Shown: positions 1 to 8,593, counted from the stretch's first letter. The stretch is 47,080 nt of DNA from Pseudonocardia sp. CNS-004 (GCA_001942185.1 MKJV01000120.1:1-47080), one strand, 5' to 3'. A program made the numbers and translations. The notes: generated from the letters alone by a model not told the origin.

Positions 1-629
1 ACGGTTTCGATGTGGCTGGCGGTGCCGCACAGGGCGACGTTCAGCAGAACGCGCTCGGCGGCTTCGGGGTCGGCGACGCGGGTGTGGCGCCATTTCGGGT
101 CGCCGGCGGCGATGGCGGCGCCGATCTGGGTGAGGGTGGCGGTGTCGGAGCCGGTGACCCGGCTGATCGCCCGCACCTTCGAGTACGACACCTTGCCCGC
201 GCCGAACGCCTCACGGATCCTCGGCAACTGCTGCAGGGCGTGCGCGACCCGGACCCGTTCGGCCGCCGTGCGCAGGCTCATCCCCGCCCGCCACGACAAC
301 CAGTGGGCACACGAGCGGATCCCGTCCCCGGCCCACCCCTTGCGATCATCGAACTCGGCCAAGAGCTGGAGGAAGCGGCATTCCGCGGCGGCGATGTGCC
401 CGGCCAGGGTCAACAGTTCCGATTCGAGGTCATCGGTGCTCATGCGCTGCAACAGACCCGCCACGGAGCCGGGCAACTCATGAGTCGGCGATCCAGACGG
501 TGACCCGGGTGACGGCGTGGGCGGCGATGTGGGCGCCGATGTGGACGACGACCCGGGCAACCGGGTGGGCGCAGATGTGGGCAGCGCGGTGGGCTTCGGG
601 GTGGGTCGGGAAATCACGGCGGCAGGCAT
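1..629 (-). CDS. DUF222 (13E12 repeat family) protein, N-terminal part; likely HNH endonuclease-like
   Basis: The gene runs off the left edge, so only about 209 N-terminal residues are visible. Translation starts at the ATG complementary to 627-629, behind a strong AGGAGG ribosome binding site. Residues 1-50 are a low-complexity Pro/Ser/Thr-rich leader. From about residue 55 the DUF222 domain begins, recognisable by the SCAHWLSWRAGMSLRTAAER stretch, the following ERVRVAHALQQLPRI helix and the GKVSYSKVRAISRVT segment typical of this family. Full-length members usually carry a C-terminal HNH nuclease motif, which would lie outside the window. In mycobacteria these proteins are encoded by the REP13E12 repeats and are often multicopy. 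The biological role is not established. The upstream non-coding stretch carries palindromic repeats (see separate entries). Confidence 0.85.
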   Translation of the reverse strand, partial: MPAAVISRPTPKPTALPTSAPTRLPGSSSTSAPTSPPTPSPGSPSGSPTHELPGSVAGLLQRMSTDDLESELLTLAGHIAAAECRFLQLLAEFDDRKGWAGDGIRSCAHWLSWRAGMSLRTAAERVRVAHALQQLPRIREAFGAGKVSYSKVRAISRVTGSDTATLTQIGAAIAAGDPKWRHTRVADPEAAERVLLNVALCGTASHIET

Positions 630-703
630 GAGAGCCTCCTGACTGCGGGCTGGTGTTCGCATTCAGGATGGCAGTGGGGTCTGACAGTTTTGGGGCGTTT
701 CGT

Positions 704-719
704 GCGTTCCGCGGAACGC
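704..719. repeat. 16-bp perfect palindrome GCGTTCCGCGGAACGC, copy 1
   Basis: The 16 bases read identically on both strands. The copy lies 75 bp upstream of the DUF222 start codon. Two further copies follow at 1041 and 1193. Confidence 0.8.
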
Positions 720-766
720 GGAACCCGGTGATCCACAGTTTCCTCGTGGTGGATGTCGAGGGGTGG

Positions 767-783
767 TGGATCGGGACCACCGG
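767..783 (+). repeat. 17-bp direct repeat TGGATCGGGACCACCGG, copy 1
   Basis: The same 17 bases recur at 1084-1100. Both copies lie a short distance downstream of a GCGTTC-GAACGC palindrome (48 and 28 bp after it), so palindrome plus 17-mer appears to be a duplicated, diverged module. Confidence 0.7.
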
Positions 784-1040
784 ATAGTGGCGTGGGCACC
801 CGGCAGTGACGGTCTCGTCGACATACGGCGGGCCCCCATGTCGGGGACGGCCGTCAACGCCACCCCGGTGTTCGGTAGTGATCGCAACCCAGCTACACCG
901 GTACGCAAGGCGAGGATGCGGAGGGGCGACTGCACCCGAGACCCCCAGCGCGGAGGTCGGGGCCGGGGCTACGAGGGTGACCAAGCGCGCCCACGAGAGC
1001 CGAGCTACGAGGCAGCGCCACCCCCGGGAACAGTGCCACT

Positions 1041-1056
1041 GCGTTCAGCGGAACGC
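1041..1056. repeat. 16-bp palindrome copy 2 (GCGTTCAGCGGAACGC, one mismatch)
   Basis: Differs from copy 1 at one central base. The 17-bp direct repeat follows at 1084-1100. Confidence 0.7.
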
Positions 1057-1083
1057 GGGTCACGGTCTTCTCTCGCGGGGTAA

Positions 1084-1100
1084 TGGATCGGGACCACCGG
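1084..1100 (+). repeat. 17-bp direct repeat TGGATCGGGACCACCGG, copy 2
   Basis: Exact copy of 767-783 in the same orientation. Confidence 0.7.
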
Positions 1101-1192
1101 CCAGGCCGCCGCGTTCCGATGCTCCTGTGGAAGCGGCAGGTTCGCCGGTGATCGGCGTTTCCGCTGATCACGCCCCGCCTCCCAGAGTCGGC

Positions 1193-1208
1193 GCGTTCCG
1201 CGGAACGT
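1193..1208. repeat. 16-bp palindrome copy 3 (GCGTTCCGCGGAACGT)
   Basis: Matches copy 1 at 15 of 16 positions. It is followed by CCGAACCGGACCACGGG, a weaker version of the 17-bp repeat. Confidence 0.7.
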
Positions 1209-1568
1209 CCCCGAACCGGACCACGGGCGACCAGGACACGAAAGGTATGCGCGGGCTCCCACACCGAGCAGCGCACCAGCGCACCCGACGCGACCCCCAG
1301 GTGCGGCTGACCCCCGATGATCAGTCGCGCAGCACACCACGGCGCTCACCCGCGACCACGGAGTGCGACTCACGCGGATCATGGACCCGGGGATCGGTCG
1401 CAGGTGCGGGAGGCGTTGTCGAAATTCGGCAACCAGGACACCGATTCGGATATTTCGTCGGAACCGGTGTCGATCGAAGTGGAGTCCGAGAATGCTCGAC
1501 CCGTCGACATTCGTCGGGGTGGAATCGGCAACTGGTGGTCCGCCGCGGGAGCTCGTAGGCTGCCGGGC

Positions 1569-1826
1569 ATGTCGCGGGTCAATGACGTGGGCGGCCAGTC
1601 CGGCTTCGGGTCGGTGCCCGTCGAGCAGGACGAGCCCCCGTTCCACGCCGACTGGGAGGCGCGGGTGTACGCGCTGAACGTCGCGATGCTGCGTGAGGGG
1701 GTCTACAACCTCGACCAGTTCCGCGACGCGATCGAGCGGATGCCGCCCGCGGAGTACCTCGCGGCGTCCTACTACGAGCGGTGGCTGCACGCCGTGGAGA
1801 CGCTCACGGCGGCGCGCCGTGGGTGA
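1569..1826 (+). CDS. Nitrile hydratase beta subunit, N-terminal half as a separate protein
   Basis: An 85-residue protein that matches the N-terminal domain of nitrile hydratase beta: it begins with the NDVGGQSGFG signature and has the FHADWEARVYAL helix, then IERMPPAEYL and SYYERWLHAVETL. It stops directly after this domain, and the linker region found in one-piece beta subunits is missing. The next gene starts inside its last codons (8-bp overlap, GTGGGTGA). The separate C-terminal half follows, then alpha. The same split is known for thiocyanate hydrolase and for the three-subunit toyocamycin nitrile hydratase. ATG 1569 is chosen because the family signature starts right behind it. Expected role: part of a cytoplasmic cobalt enzyme hydrating a nitrile or related substrate to the amide. 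The substrate cannot be told from the sequence. Confidence 0.85.
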   Translation: MSRVNDVGGQSGFGSVPVEQDEPPFHADWEARVYALNVAMLREGVYNLDQFRDAIERMPPAEYLAASYYERWLHAVETLTAARRG

Positions 1827-2100
1827 GCCGCGGTTCGCGGTCGGCGACCGCGTGCGCACCAGCACGGTCGACCCGCCCCACCACACCCGGCTGCCGCGTT
1901 ACGCGCGTGGCCAGGTCGGTGAGGTCGTGGACGTGCAGGGGACGTGGCCGCTTGCCGACGACCGTGCGCGGGGGTTCGACGACCCGCGGGTGGAGGCGGT
2001 GTACACGGTCCGGTTCCCGGCCGCGGACCTGTGGGGGCCGCCGGGCGGGCACTGGGTGCAGGTCGAGCTGTGGGAGTCCTACCTGGAGGGTGCGGGATGA
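1819..2100 (+). CDS. Nitrile hydratase beta subunit, C-terminal (SH3-like) half as a separate protein
   Basis: A 93-residue protein starting at GTG 1819 within the end of the preceding gene. It contains the SH3-like barrel of nitrile hydratase beta: PRFAVGDRVR near the start, then HHTRLPRYARGQVGEV, VYTVRF and LWGPPGGHWVQVELWESYLE at the end. In the one-piece beta subunit this domain follows the N-terminal one after a linker. Here it is its own gene, overlapped by 8 bp upstream and by ATGA with alpha downstream, so all three are probably translationally coupled. The split is supported by both overlaps. The alternative, a frame error in a fused gene, is less likely because no linker sequence exists between the halves. 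Confidence 0.85.
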   Translation: MGEPRFAVGDRVRTSTVDPPHHTRLPRYARGQVGEVVDVQGTWPLADDRARGFDDPRVEAVYTVRFPAADLWGPPGGHWVQVELWESYLEGAG

Positions 2101-2681
2101 GCGGGCGGCATTCGAGCTCCGAGATCGCGGTGCGGGTCCGCAGGCTGGAGGAGCAGCTGATCGACGCCGGGCTCACCAGCGACGACCAGCTCGACGCGAT
2201 CATCGCGCGCGTCGGGTCGGGCACGCCTGCCAACGCGCCCGGGTGGTGGCGCGGGCGTGGGCCGACGCGGCGTTCCGGGAGCGGCTGCTCGCCGACGGGA
2301 ACCGGGGGCTGGAGGAGCTGGGCCTGTCGATGAGCGGTGGCCCGCAGCCGCAGCGGTTCACCGTGGTGGCCAACACCCCCACCCGGCACAACGTGCTCGT
2401 GTGCACGCTGTGCTCGTGCTACCCGATCGGCTGCTCGGGCCCTCGCCGTCCTGGTACAAGAGCGAGGCGTACCGGCGCGTGTGGTGCGGGAGCCGCGGGC
2501 GGTGCTGGCCGAGTTCGGGCTGGAGCTGCCGGATGACGTCGACATCGTCGTGCACGACACGAGCGCGGAGAGCCGGCACATGGTGCTGCCGATGCGGCCG
2601 GAGGGCACGTCCGGGCTGGGGGAGGACGAGCTCGCGAACCTGGTCACGCGGGAAGGGCTGATCGGCACCGCCGCGCTCTGA
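2097..2681 (+). CDS. Nitrile hydratase alpha subunit, cobalt type (three frame changes)
   Basis: About 195 residues, the normal alpha length, starting at ATG 2097 in an ATGA overlap with the beta C-half. The metal-binding claw VCTLCSC is read at about 2400-2420; a Thr between the first two cysteines is typical of the cobalt class (the iron class has Ser). It is followed by PSWYKSEAYR, VVREPRAVLAEFG and RHMVLPMRPEGT, all hallmarks of alpha. The frame changes near 2240, 2432 and 2473, each consistent with loss of one G or C (for example AACGCGCCC where AACGGCGCCC is expected). With these restored the protein is complete, so I treat it as intact. No activator (P14K- or P47K-like) gene follows; GH92 comes next. 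Confidence 0.85.
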
Positions 2682-2742
2682 CCGCAAGACCATCACGCGT
2701 AACTGCGCCGTAACCGCCAGGTAGCGGTCACGGCCCTACAGT

Positions 2743-4956
2743 CTGGCCATTCTCGACGACATCGACCCCTTCATCGGGACCGCCGCGACCGGCCTTCCGC
2801 CGGCGAGCGGTCTCGCCGCCACGTGGTGGTGGCCGAAACCGCAGGTCGGCAACACCCACCCGGGTGCGACCTCACCGCTGGGAATGGTCTCGGCCTGCGC
2901 CTACTCGGGCGCCTATCCCACGGGGTACGGGCGTTACGGCAAGAACACCGAGGGCGTGCCGGAGGAGATGTTCGAGACGCTGCAGGCGTCGGGGTTCACG
3001 CATTTCCAGCAGTCGGGCACCGGCGCGATCCGCAAGTACTACAACTACGTGCGGGTCACGCCGATGGTGCAGCCCCTCGACGACCTCGGCGAGGCCTGGG
3101 CGCTGCACGACGAGACGGCCACGGCCGGGTACTACGCCACCACCCTCGACACCGGTATCCGCTGCGAGATCACGGTGGGCGAGAAGGTGGCCGTCCACCG
3201 GTACACGTTCCCGGAGAGCCGCAGCGCCCGGGTGGTGGTGGACCTGTCCTGCGGCGGGCTCGCGATCGACCTCGGCAGCACGGTGCCGCTGCGGGCCCAC
3301 GTGGAGAGCCTCGGGTACGGGCGGGCGCAGGGCACGGTGGTGCTGGAGGGGGTGCCGCTGTCGGTGCACGTGGAGGTGCCGGGGTCCGGCTGGCGGCAGA
3401 TGCTGTGGCACGACCGGCGGCTGATCGAGGGCGGCACCCGGCTCGACTTCGACCGCATCCGCCAGACCACCCTGCGCCGTTCGGGCTGCTGTTCATGGGG
3501 CCGGCGCGGGCCGGCAGGTCGTCGAGGTGCGGCTGGGGTTCTCGCTGCGTGGCTGCGACCAGGCGCGCGAGAACCTGGAGCGCGAGTGCAACGGGCCGGA
3601 GCCGGCGTTCGACGCGATCCTCGCGCGCACCGAGGCGCGCTGGGCCGACCACGTCGGCCGCGTCAGGTGGACGGTGGCACCCCGGCCCGCCGGCAGGTGC
3701 TGGCCACCGCGCTCTACCACTCGCTGATCAAGCCGTGCTTCGGTGACGACGAGAGCCCGTTCTGGCCGTCGTCGGGGCCGTTCGCGTTCGACATCTGCAC
3801 GATGTGGGACCTCTACAAGACCCAGGTGCCGCTGCTCATGGCCATTGCGCCGGACCGGGCGGCGGACCTCCTCGAGTCGCTGATCCGCGTCTGCGAGGAG
3901 GAGGGCAACTTCCCGATCGGCTACCGGATGGCCCGCGGCGCGGACCGGTTCTTCCGGCAGGCCAGCGCTCTCGCCCACCCCGCCCTGGCCGACGCGCACG
4001 CGCTCGGCATGCCACTGGACTGGAGCTGGGCACTCGTCCACATGGCCGACGACCTGCGCCGCCTCTACGGGGAGGACTTCTTCGAGCACGGCATCGTGCA
4101 CCCGATCTCGCACACGCTCGACCTCGCCCACGGCCACCACTGCACGGCCGCGGTGGCGCGGGCGTTGGGCGACAAGCGCCTCGCCGACGAGCTCCAGGAG
4201 CGCAGCCGCTGGTGGGTCAACGCGTTCGACCTGGCCACCGGCCTGCTGCGCGACTCGGAGTTCTACGAGGGCGGGAAGTGGAACTACTCGTTCCGGCTGG
4301 TGCACGACATGCGGGCGCGGATCGCGCTGGCGGGCGGCGACGCGGCGTTCGTCGGGATGCTCGACGACTTCTTCGGGTTCGGGGCGGCGCCGGTGACCCA
4401 GCCGGGGCAGCGGCCGAGCCCCGCGGAGATGGCCGCGGGTTTCGCGCTCAACCGGTTCGAGGGGCTCAACAACGAGCCCGACATGGAAGCGCCGTGGGCC
4501 TACCACTACGCCGGGCGCCCCGACCGTACGGCCGAGATCGTCCACGCGGCGCTGACGTGGCAGTTCGGTACGGGCCCCGGTGGCCTGCCGGGCAACGACG
4601 ACTCCGGCGGGCTCAGCTCCTGGTACGTGTGGGCGTCGCTGGGGCTGTTCCCGATCGCGGGGCAGAGCCTGTTCCTGGTGAACGCGCCCGCGTTCCCCCG
4701 CGCCGCCGTGGCGGTGTCGGGCGGCGAGTTCGTGATCGAGACGAGCGGGCACCGCGAGGTGCCCGTCGGGGCGGACGGCATCGAGGAGACGCCGCCCGTG
4801 CAGTACGTCCGGTCGGCGCGGCTGAACGGGCGACCGATGGAGACGACCCATCTCAGCGCGCAGGACCTGCATGCGGGTGGCGTGCTGCAACTCGAGCTGG
4901 GGCCGGAGCCGTCCCCGTGGGGGCGGGCGGCGCGGCCGCCGTCTCTGTCCGACTGA
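2743..4956 (+). CDS. GH92 family alpha-mannosidase (frame changes; start uncertain)
   Basis: About 738 residues. The N-terminal part begins IDPFIGT and continues with VGNTHPGATSPLGMV, as in GH92 exo-alpha-mannosidases. The catalytic part shows the family blocks GLNNEPDMEAPWAYHYAGRP and GLPGNDDSGGLSSWYVWASL, then GLFPIAGQSLFLV. These calcium-dependent enzymes remove mannose from glycans by inversion. The frame changes near 3477, 3515 and 3668, each restored by one G/C. The open frame begins at 2725 after a stop and has no ATG or GTG before the conserved region; CTG 2743 or ATT 2749 are the only near candidates, so the start may also be damaged. No signal peptide is visible, which is unusual for a glycan-degrading enzyme and suggests either a missing N-terminus or a cytoplasmic role. 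A GT4 glycosyltransferase follows 39 bp downstream. Confidence 0.85.
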   Translation: MAILDDIDPFIGTAATGLPPASGLAATWWWPKPQVGNTHPGATSPLGMVSACAYSGAYPTGYGRYGKNTEGVPEEMFETLQASGFTHFQQSGTGAIRKYYNYVRVTPMVQPLDDLGEAWALHDETATAGYYATTLDTGIRCEITVGEKVAVHRYTFPESRSARVVVDLSCGGLAIDLGSTVPLRAHVESLGYGRAQGTVVLEGVPLSVHVEVPGSGWRQMLWHDRRLIEGGTRLDFDRIRQTTLRRSGCCSWGRRGPAGRRGAAGVLAAWLRPGAREPGARVQRAGAGVRRDPRAHRGALGRPRRPRQVDGGTPARRQVLATALYHSLIKPCFGDDESPFWPSSGPFAFDICTMWDLYKTQVPLLMAIAPDRAADLLESLIRVCEEEGNFPIGYRMARGADRFFRQASALAHPALADAHALGMPLDWSWALVHMADDLRRLYGEDFFEHGIVHPISHTLDLAHGHHCTAAVARALGDKRLADELQERSRWWVNAFDLATGLLRDSEFYEGGKWNYSFRLVHDMRARIALAGGDAAFVGMLDDFFGFGAAPVTQPGQRPSPAEMAAGFALNRFEGLNNEPDMEAPWAYHYAGRPDRTAEIVHAALTWQFGTGPGGLPGNDDSGGLSSWYVWASLGLFPIAGQSLFLVNAPAFPRAAVAVSGGEFVIETSGHREVPVGADGIEETPPVQYVRSARLNGRPMETTHLSAQDLHAGGVLQLELGPEPSPWGRAARPPSLSD

Positions 4957-4976
4957 TTCGAGTCCGACTGATTCGA
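4947..4976 (+). repeat. Perfect 15-bp tandem repeat across the GH92 stop codon
   Basis: GTCCGACTGATTCGA occurs twice head to tail (4947-4961 and 4962-4976). The first copy holds the GH92 stop codon. The second lies in the spacer before the glycosyltransferase. It looks like a recent small duplication. Confidence 0.8.
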
Positions 4977-4995
4977 CCGCGAGAGGTGGCCGATC

Positions 4996-6249
4996 ATGAA
5001 CGAACGCCGGCTGGTGATCGTCGTCCGGGCGGATCCGGTGATCTGCGGGCACGCCGGGGAGGCCCGCAACCTGGCGGAGGTGGCGCTGCACCGCGGCTTC
5101 ACCGACGTGCGGATCCTCAGTTGGCCGATCCCCGCGCTGCAGGCCGCGGGACTGCCGCTGAAGCCCCTGGACCGCCTGCAGCCCTACTCGGACGGCATCA
5201 CGGTGGAGCGCCCCGAGCCGGTGGGCGACTACCGGGTGCCGGACGGCCGGTACCTCGCCGGGCTCACCGGGCGGCTGGTGGAGCTGCTCGCCGAGCCGGT
5301 GCCGACGACCTGCCTGTCGATGTACCTCTCGCCGCACGCGAACGTCGTGGTCGACGCGGTGACGGTCGCGCGCACGGCCGGCTTCCCGGCCGACGTGCAC
5401 ACGATGGCGAAGGCGGTGGGCTCGGACGTCACCAACGTGATCCGGTCCTGCCTGGGCGAGGGCCGGTTCGGCGCCGCGGCCGGGGTGCTGGCCACCTACC
5501 TCGCGCACGACGAGGTGCTGGCGGTCTCCGAGTACACGCGCGAGGAGATCGTCCGTGCCGCGGACACCGTCGACGCGCAGTGCGGCACCCGTTTCGGGTG
5601 GGCGTGCCGCGACCGGGTGCGCGTCAGCTACCCGCCGATCGACACCTCCGCCTACCTGGACCTCGACCCCGCCGCGGTCGACGCCGCCCTCGCCCGCCGC
5701 GGGCTCGAGCGCGACGGCTACGTGCTCTTCCTGTCGCGGGTGACCCGGGCCAAGGGCGTCCACGACCTCGTGGCGGCCTATGCCGGATCGCGCGCCCGCG
5801 ACCGGGTCAGGCTCGTCGTCGCGGGCACCGGGCCGGCGTTGTCCGAGGTCAGGACGCTGGCCGGGGACGACGACCGGATCGTGTTCCTCACCGACGTCGA
5901 CGACGCCGAGAAGCCGCTGCTGATGCGGGGCTGCGCGGCGTTCGCGCTGCCCACCAAACCCGAGCCCGAGTTCGTCGAGACGTTCGGGATCGCCCTCACC
6001 GAGAAGCTGCTCGCGGGCGGCGGCCCGGTGATCACCACGTTGACCGGCGGCACCGGCGAGGCCGTGGGCGACACGGCGGTGATCGTGGCGGCCGGTGACG
6101 TGGGGGAGCTGCGGGCCGCCCTGGACCGCGTCGTGCTGGAGATGCCCGACCCGGAGCGGCGGGGCATGGAGTTGCGCGGCCGCGACCACGCCATGGCCTT
6201 CGACCGCGCGCGCGTCTTCGATGACCTCTTTCCCCCAGCCGGTACGTGA
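4996..6249 (+). CDS. GT4-type glycosyltransferase
   Basis: A 417-residue uninterrupted protein with two Rossmann-like halves (GT-B fold). The N-terminal half begins RLVIVVRADP; the C-terminal half begins near residue 240 with GYVLFLSRVTRAKGVHDLV, a typical GT4 start of the nucleotide-sugar binding domain. It contains VVAGTGPA and the E-x7-E-like segment EFVETFGIALTEKLLAGG (residues about 325-342), which binds the donor sugar. The acceptor and donor are unknown. ATG 4996 has GAGAGG upstream. Placement behind GH92 suggests a shared role in handling a mannose-containing glycan, but this is only inferred from adjacency. Confidence 0.85.
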   Translation: MNERRLVIVVRADPVICGHAGEARNLAEVALHRGFTDVRILSWPIPALQAAGLPLKPLDRLQPYSDGITVERPEPVGDYRVPDGRYLAGLTGRLVELLAEPVPTTCLSMYLSPHANVVVDAVTVARTAGFPADVHTMAKAVGSDVTNVIRSCLGEGRFGAAAGVLATYLAHDEVLAVSEYTREEIVRAADTVDAQCGTRFGWACRDRVRVSYPPIDTSAYLDLDPAAVDAALARRGLERDGYVLFLSRVTRAKGVHDLVAAYAGSRARDRVRLVVAGTGPALSEVRTLAGDDDRIVFLTDVDDAEKPLLMRGCAAFALPTKPEPEFVETFGIALTEKLLAGGGPVITTLTGGTGEAVGDTAVIVAAGDVGELRAALDRVVLEMPDPERRGMELRGRDHAMAFDRARVFDDLFPPAGT

Positions 6250-6302
6250 CGCTCGTCGAAGGGGCCGTCGCGAACGCCGGGTGAGAGGGTGAGGCTCGGC
6301 GG

Positions 6303-6620
6303 TCACCGCCGGGTCGTCGGCTCCCACGTCTCGTGCACGTCGAGGTTGAGGAACGTCGGCGGCGCGTCGCAGAGCTTCGCGAGGCGCGCGGCGAACTCGC
6401 CGGTCTCCGGTCGCTTCGAGTTCTCCATCGCGGCTTCGTACGAGTCGAACTCGACGATGTTCAGGTAGACGCCGGGGCGGTCGCGGTCAGCGGTGATCGT
6501 GGCCCGCAGCGGGCTGGACGAGCGGCCGTCGTCGAGGCGAGCGCGGATCTCCTTCCCGAGTGCCTCGATCTCGTCGAAGCGCGACGTCTGCATCTCGATG
6601 ATCTGGATGAAACCGCCCAT
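6303..6620 (-). CDS. Small ABM-like (dimeric alpha/beta barrel) protein
   Basis: A 105-residue protein beginning MGGFIQIIEMQT at the ATG complementary to 6618-6620, with GAGGAGCG upstream as ribosome binding site. The pattern of an N-terminal IQIIEM strand, a helix, YLNIVEFDSYEAAMENS and a C-terminal FLNLDV strand fits the antibiotic-biosynthesis-monooxygenase / stress-responsive alpha-beta barrel group. Many members are hypothetical. The gene converges on the glycosyltransferase (53 bp between the ends). An extension to 6677 is open but lacks a ribosome binding site and any family similarity. Confidence 0.6.
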   Translation of the reverse strand: MGGFIQIIEMQTSRFDEIEALGKEIRARLDDGRSSSPLRATITADRDRPGVYLNIVEFDSYEAAMENSKRPETGEFAARLAKLCDAPPTFLNLDVHETWEPTTRR

Positions 6621-6737
6621 GACTCGCTCCTCGGGTGCGGTCGGAGGGCGGCCGAACGTACGCCCCGGCCGGACCACCGGTCAGCGACCGAACGGGTGGA
6701 CTACCGCAGGTCAGGGGGTGGCGACGCGACGCGTCCG

Positions 6738-7489
6738 TCAGTCGACGGCCGGCACCGGGATCCAGTCCAGGTACTTGCCGGTCCGGTCGTCGCCGGAGGA
6801 ACGCCCGCGCACCCGGCGGTGGATCCACGGCAGCACGTGCTCCCGGTAGTAGCGCGCCTCGGCGATCAGGCGACGGGCCGCGGGCGGGCCCGCGCTCGCC
6901 GCCATGGCCGCCGGGCCCTCGCCCAGCGCTGCGAGCACGATCTCGGCCACCCGCTGGTGGCCGGTGCCGTTCAGGTGCAGCCGGTCGGCCGACCAGTACT
7001 CGGAGCGGCGGATCTCGATGTCGTGGAAGACGTCGACGAGCTGCACGCCGTGCGCGGCGGCGAGCCCCGCGACCCCCGCGGTGAGCGCCGCCGCGCGCTG
7101 GTGGATCCGCCGCCCGAACGGGAGCCGCTCGGACGGGTCGCACCCGACAGCAGCACGAGCCGCACGCCCGCGTCCGCGCAGCGGCGGACCGCCCGCTCGG
7201 TGAGGGCCACCAGGCGGGCGACGTCGGCGCCCGGCCGCAGCATGTCGTTGCCGCCGCCGTTGAGCGTGATCAGCGTGGGGGCGGGGGAGAGGGCCAGCGC
7301 CGCCTCCAGCTGCTCCTCGACGATCGGTGCCAGGAGGCGGCCCCGGACGGCGAGGTTCGCGTACCGCACGTCGTCGTGGGCGGCTGCGAGCCCCGCAGCC
7401 ACCCGGTCGGCCCACCCCCGCACCGCCCCGTCCGGGAGCTCGTCACCGACGCCCTCGGTGAAGCTGTCCCCGATCGCCGCGTACCGCAC
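6738..7489 (-). CDS. SGNH/GDSL-type hydrolase (one frame change)
   Basis: About 250 residues. Block I IGDSFTEGVGDELPDG lies within the first 25 residues, block III is LNGGGNDML and block V is SADRLHLNGTGH (Asp-x-x-His), so all catalytic residues of an SGNH esterase or lipase are present. The likely start is GTG 7489, preceded by GGAGGTGCG. The frame changes near 7143 (TCGGGTGCGACC where TCGGGGTGCGACC is expected). There is no signal peptide, so it is probably a cytoplasmic esterase. It is divergent from the LLM oxidoreductase with 63 bp between the starts. Confidence 0.85.
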
Positions 7490-7552
7490 CGCACCTCCAC
7501 ACGTGACATCCGTCCGGTGACAACACCGCCGCCAGTTGACCACGATGGCCCG

Positions 7553-8591
7553 ATGGATCTCGAGTTCGGTCTCTTCGACTGGGTCGATGCGGTTGCGGGT
7601 GCGTCCGTGGCCGAGGTCTACGACGCCCGGCTGCGCATCCTCGCCGAGGCCGACACCGGCGCTTCGCCACCTACCACCTGGCCGAACACCACGCACGCCG
7701 CTGGGGTTGGCGCCGTCGCCCGCGGTGTTCGTCGCGCCCGCGACCCGGGTCACCAGCCGCATCCGGCTCGCACCCACCACGTTCGTCGTGCCGCTGTACG
7801 AGCCGCTGCGGCTGGCCGAGGAGATCGCCATGCTCGACCAGCTCAGCCACGGGCGGCTCGACGTCGGGGTGGGGCGGGGCTCGTCGCCGTACGAGATCGC
7901 GATGTACGGGCTGGATCCGCAGGACTCCGCCGGGAGGTTCGCATCGGCGCTCCCGGCCGTCCTGGAGGCGCTCGAGACGGGCCGGTTCCGGCGGCCCGGC
8001 ACGGACGAGGTCGTCGAGCTGTCCGTTGCGGTGCAGCAGCGGCCCCACCCGCCGCTGTGGTACCCGACGTCCAACCCCGCCTCGATCCCGCGCCTCGGCG
8101 ACCAGGGCTACAACGTGCTGTTCGGGTTCGGGTTCGCCGCTCCGCCGTTGGACGTCGTCCGGGAGCAGAGCCGCACGTTCTTCGCCCGGTTCCGCGCGTC
8201 CGAGGCCCGCGGCGAGGCGCGCTGCAGCCTGCCCGGCCGGCCGCCGCGCTTCGGGGTGATGCGGCACGTGTTCGTGGCGCCGACCGACGACGAGGCGGTC
8301 ACGGTCGCGAAGGCCGCGTTCGCCGACCACTACGCGAGCTTCGCCCACCTGTGGCGGGCCCACGGCGACGACCGGTTCACCACGGTGCCTGCGGTCGAGG
8401 AGCTGGTGGCGGAGGGCAAGGCGTTCATCGGCTCACCGGAGACGGTGGCCGCCCAGGTCGCCGAGGCGGTGACGGTCGGCGAGCTGAACTACGTCGCAGG
8501 GGCCTTCGCCTGGGGATCGCTCGATGTCGAGGCGGTGCTCGGATCGCTGCGGCTGTTCCGGGACGAGGTCGTCCCGGCCGTGCTCAGGTGA
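7553..8591 (+). CDS. LLM-class flavin-dependent oxidoreductase (two frame changes)
   Basis: About 346 residues with the luciferase-like (TIM barrel) pattern: MDLEFGLFDW at the N-terminus, ATYHLAEHH after the first frame change, APSPAVFVAP, RIRLAPTTFVVPLYEPLRLAEE, LDQLSHGRLDVGVGRG and HPPLWYPTSNP. Such enzymes use reduced F420 or FMN; the sequence does not decide which. The frame shifts near 7661 and 7693, each fixed by one G/C. The start is ATG 7553. Divergent from the SGNH hydrolase and convergent with the alcohol dehydrogenase (2 bp between ends). Confidence 0.85.
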
Positions 8592-8593
8592 GT

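Larger units (their letters stand above)
630..1568. other. 939-bp non-coding stretch between DUF222 gene and nitrile hydratase operon
   Basis: No open frame here looks like a conserved protein. The stretch contains three copies of a GTTCCGCGGAAC-type palindrome and two copies of a 17-bp sequence ending in GGACCACCGG. Its last 150 bases (about 1420-1568) are less GC-rich and would be the place for the nitrile hydratase promoter, but I cannot identify -35/-10 elements with confidence. Confidence 0.6.

Noticed and set aside
1569..2100. Nitrile hydratase beta as one gene broken by a frameshift
   Set aside because: The halves overlap with a plausible GTG start, lack any linker sequence, and the split matches known three-subunit relatives.
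3493..6327. A 944-codon open frame on the minus strand
   Set aside because: It is antisense to the GH92 and GT4 genes, has an Arg/Ala/Pro/His-rich composition without motifs, and is a by-product of high GC.
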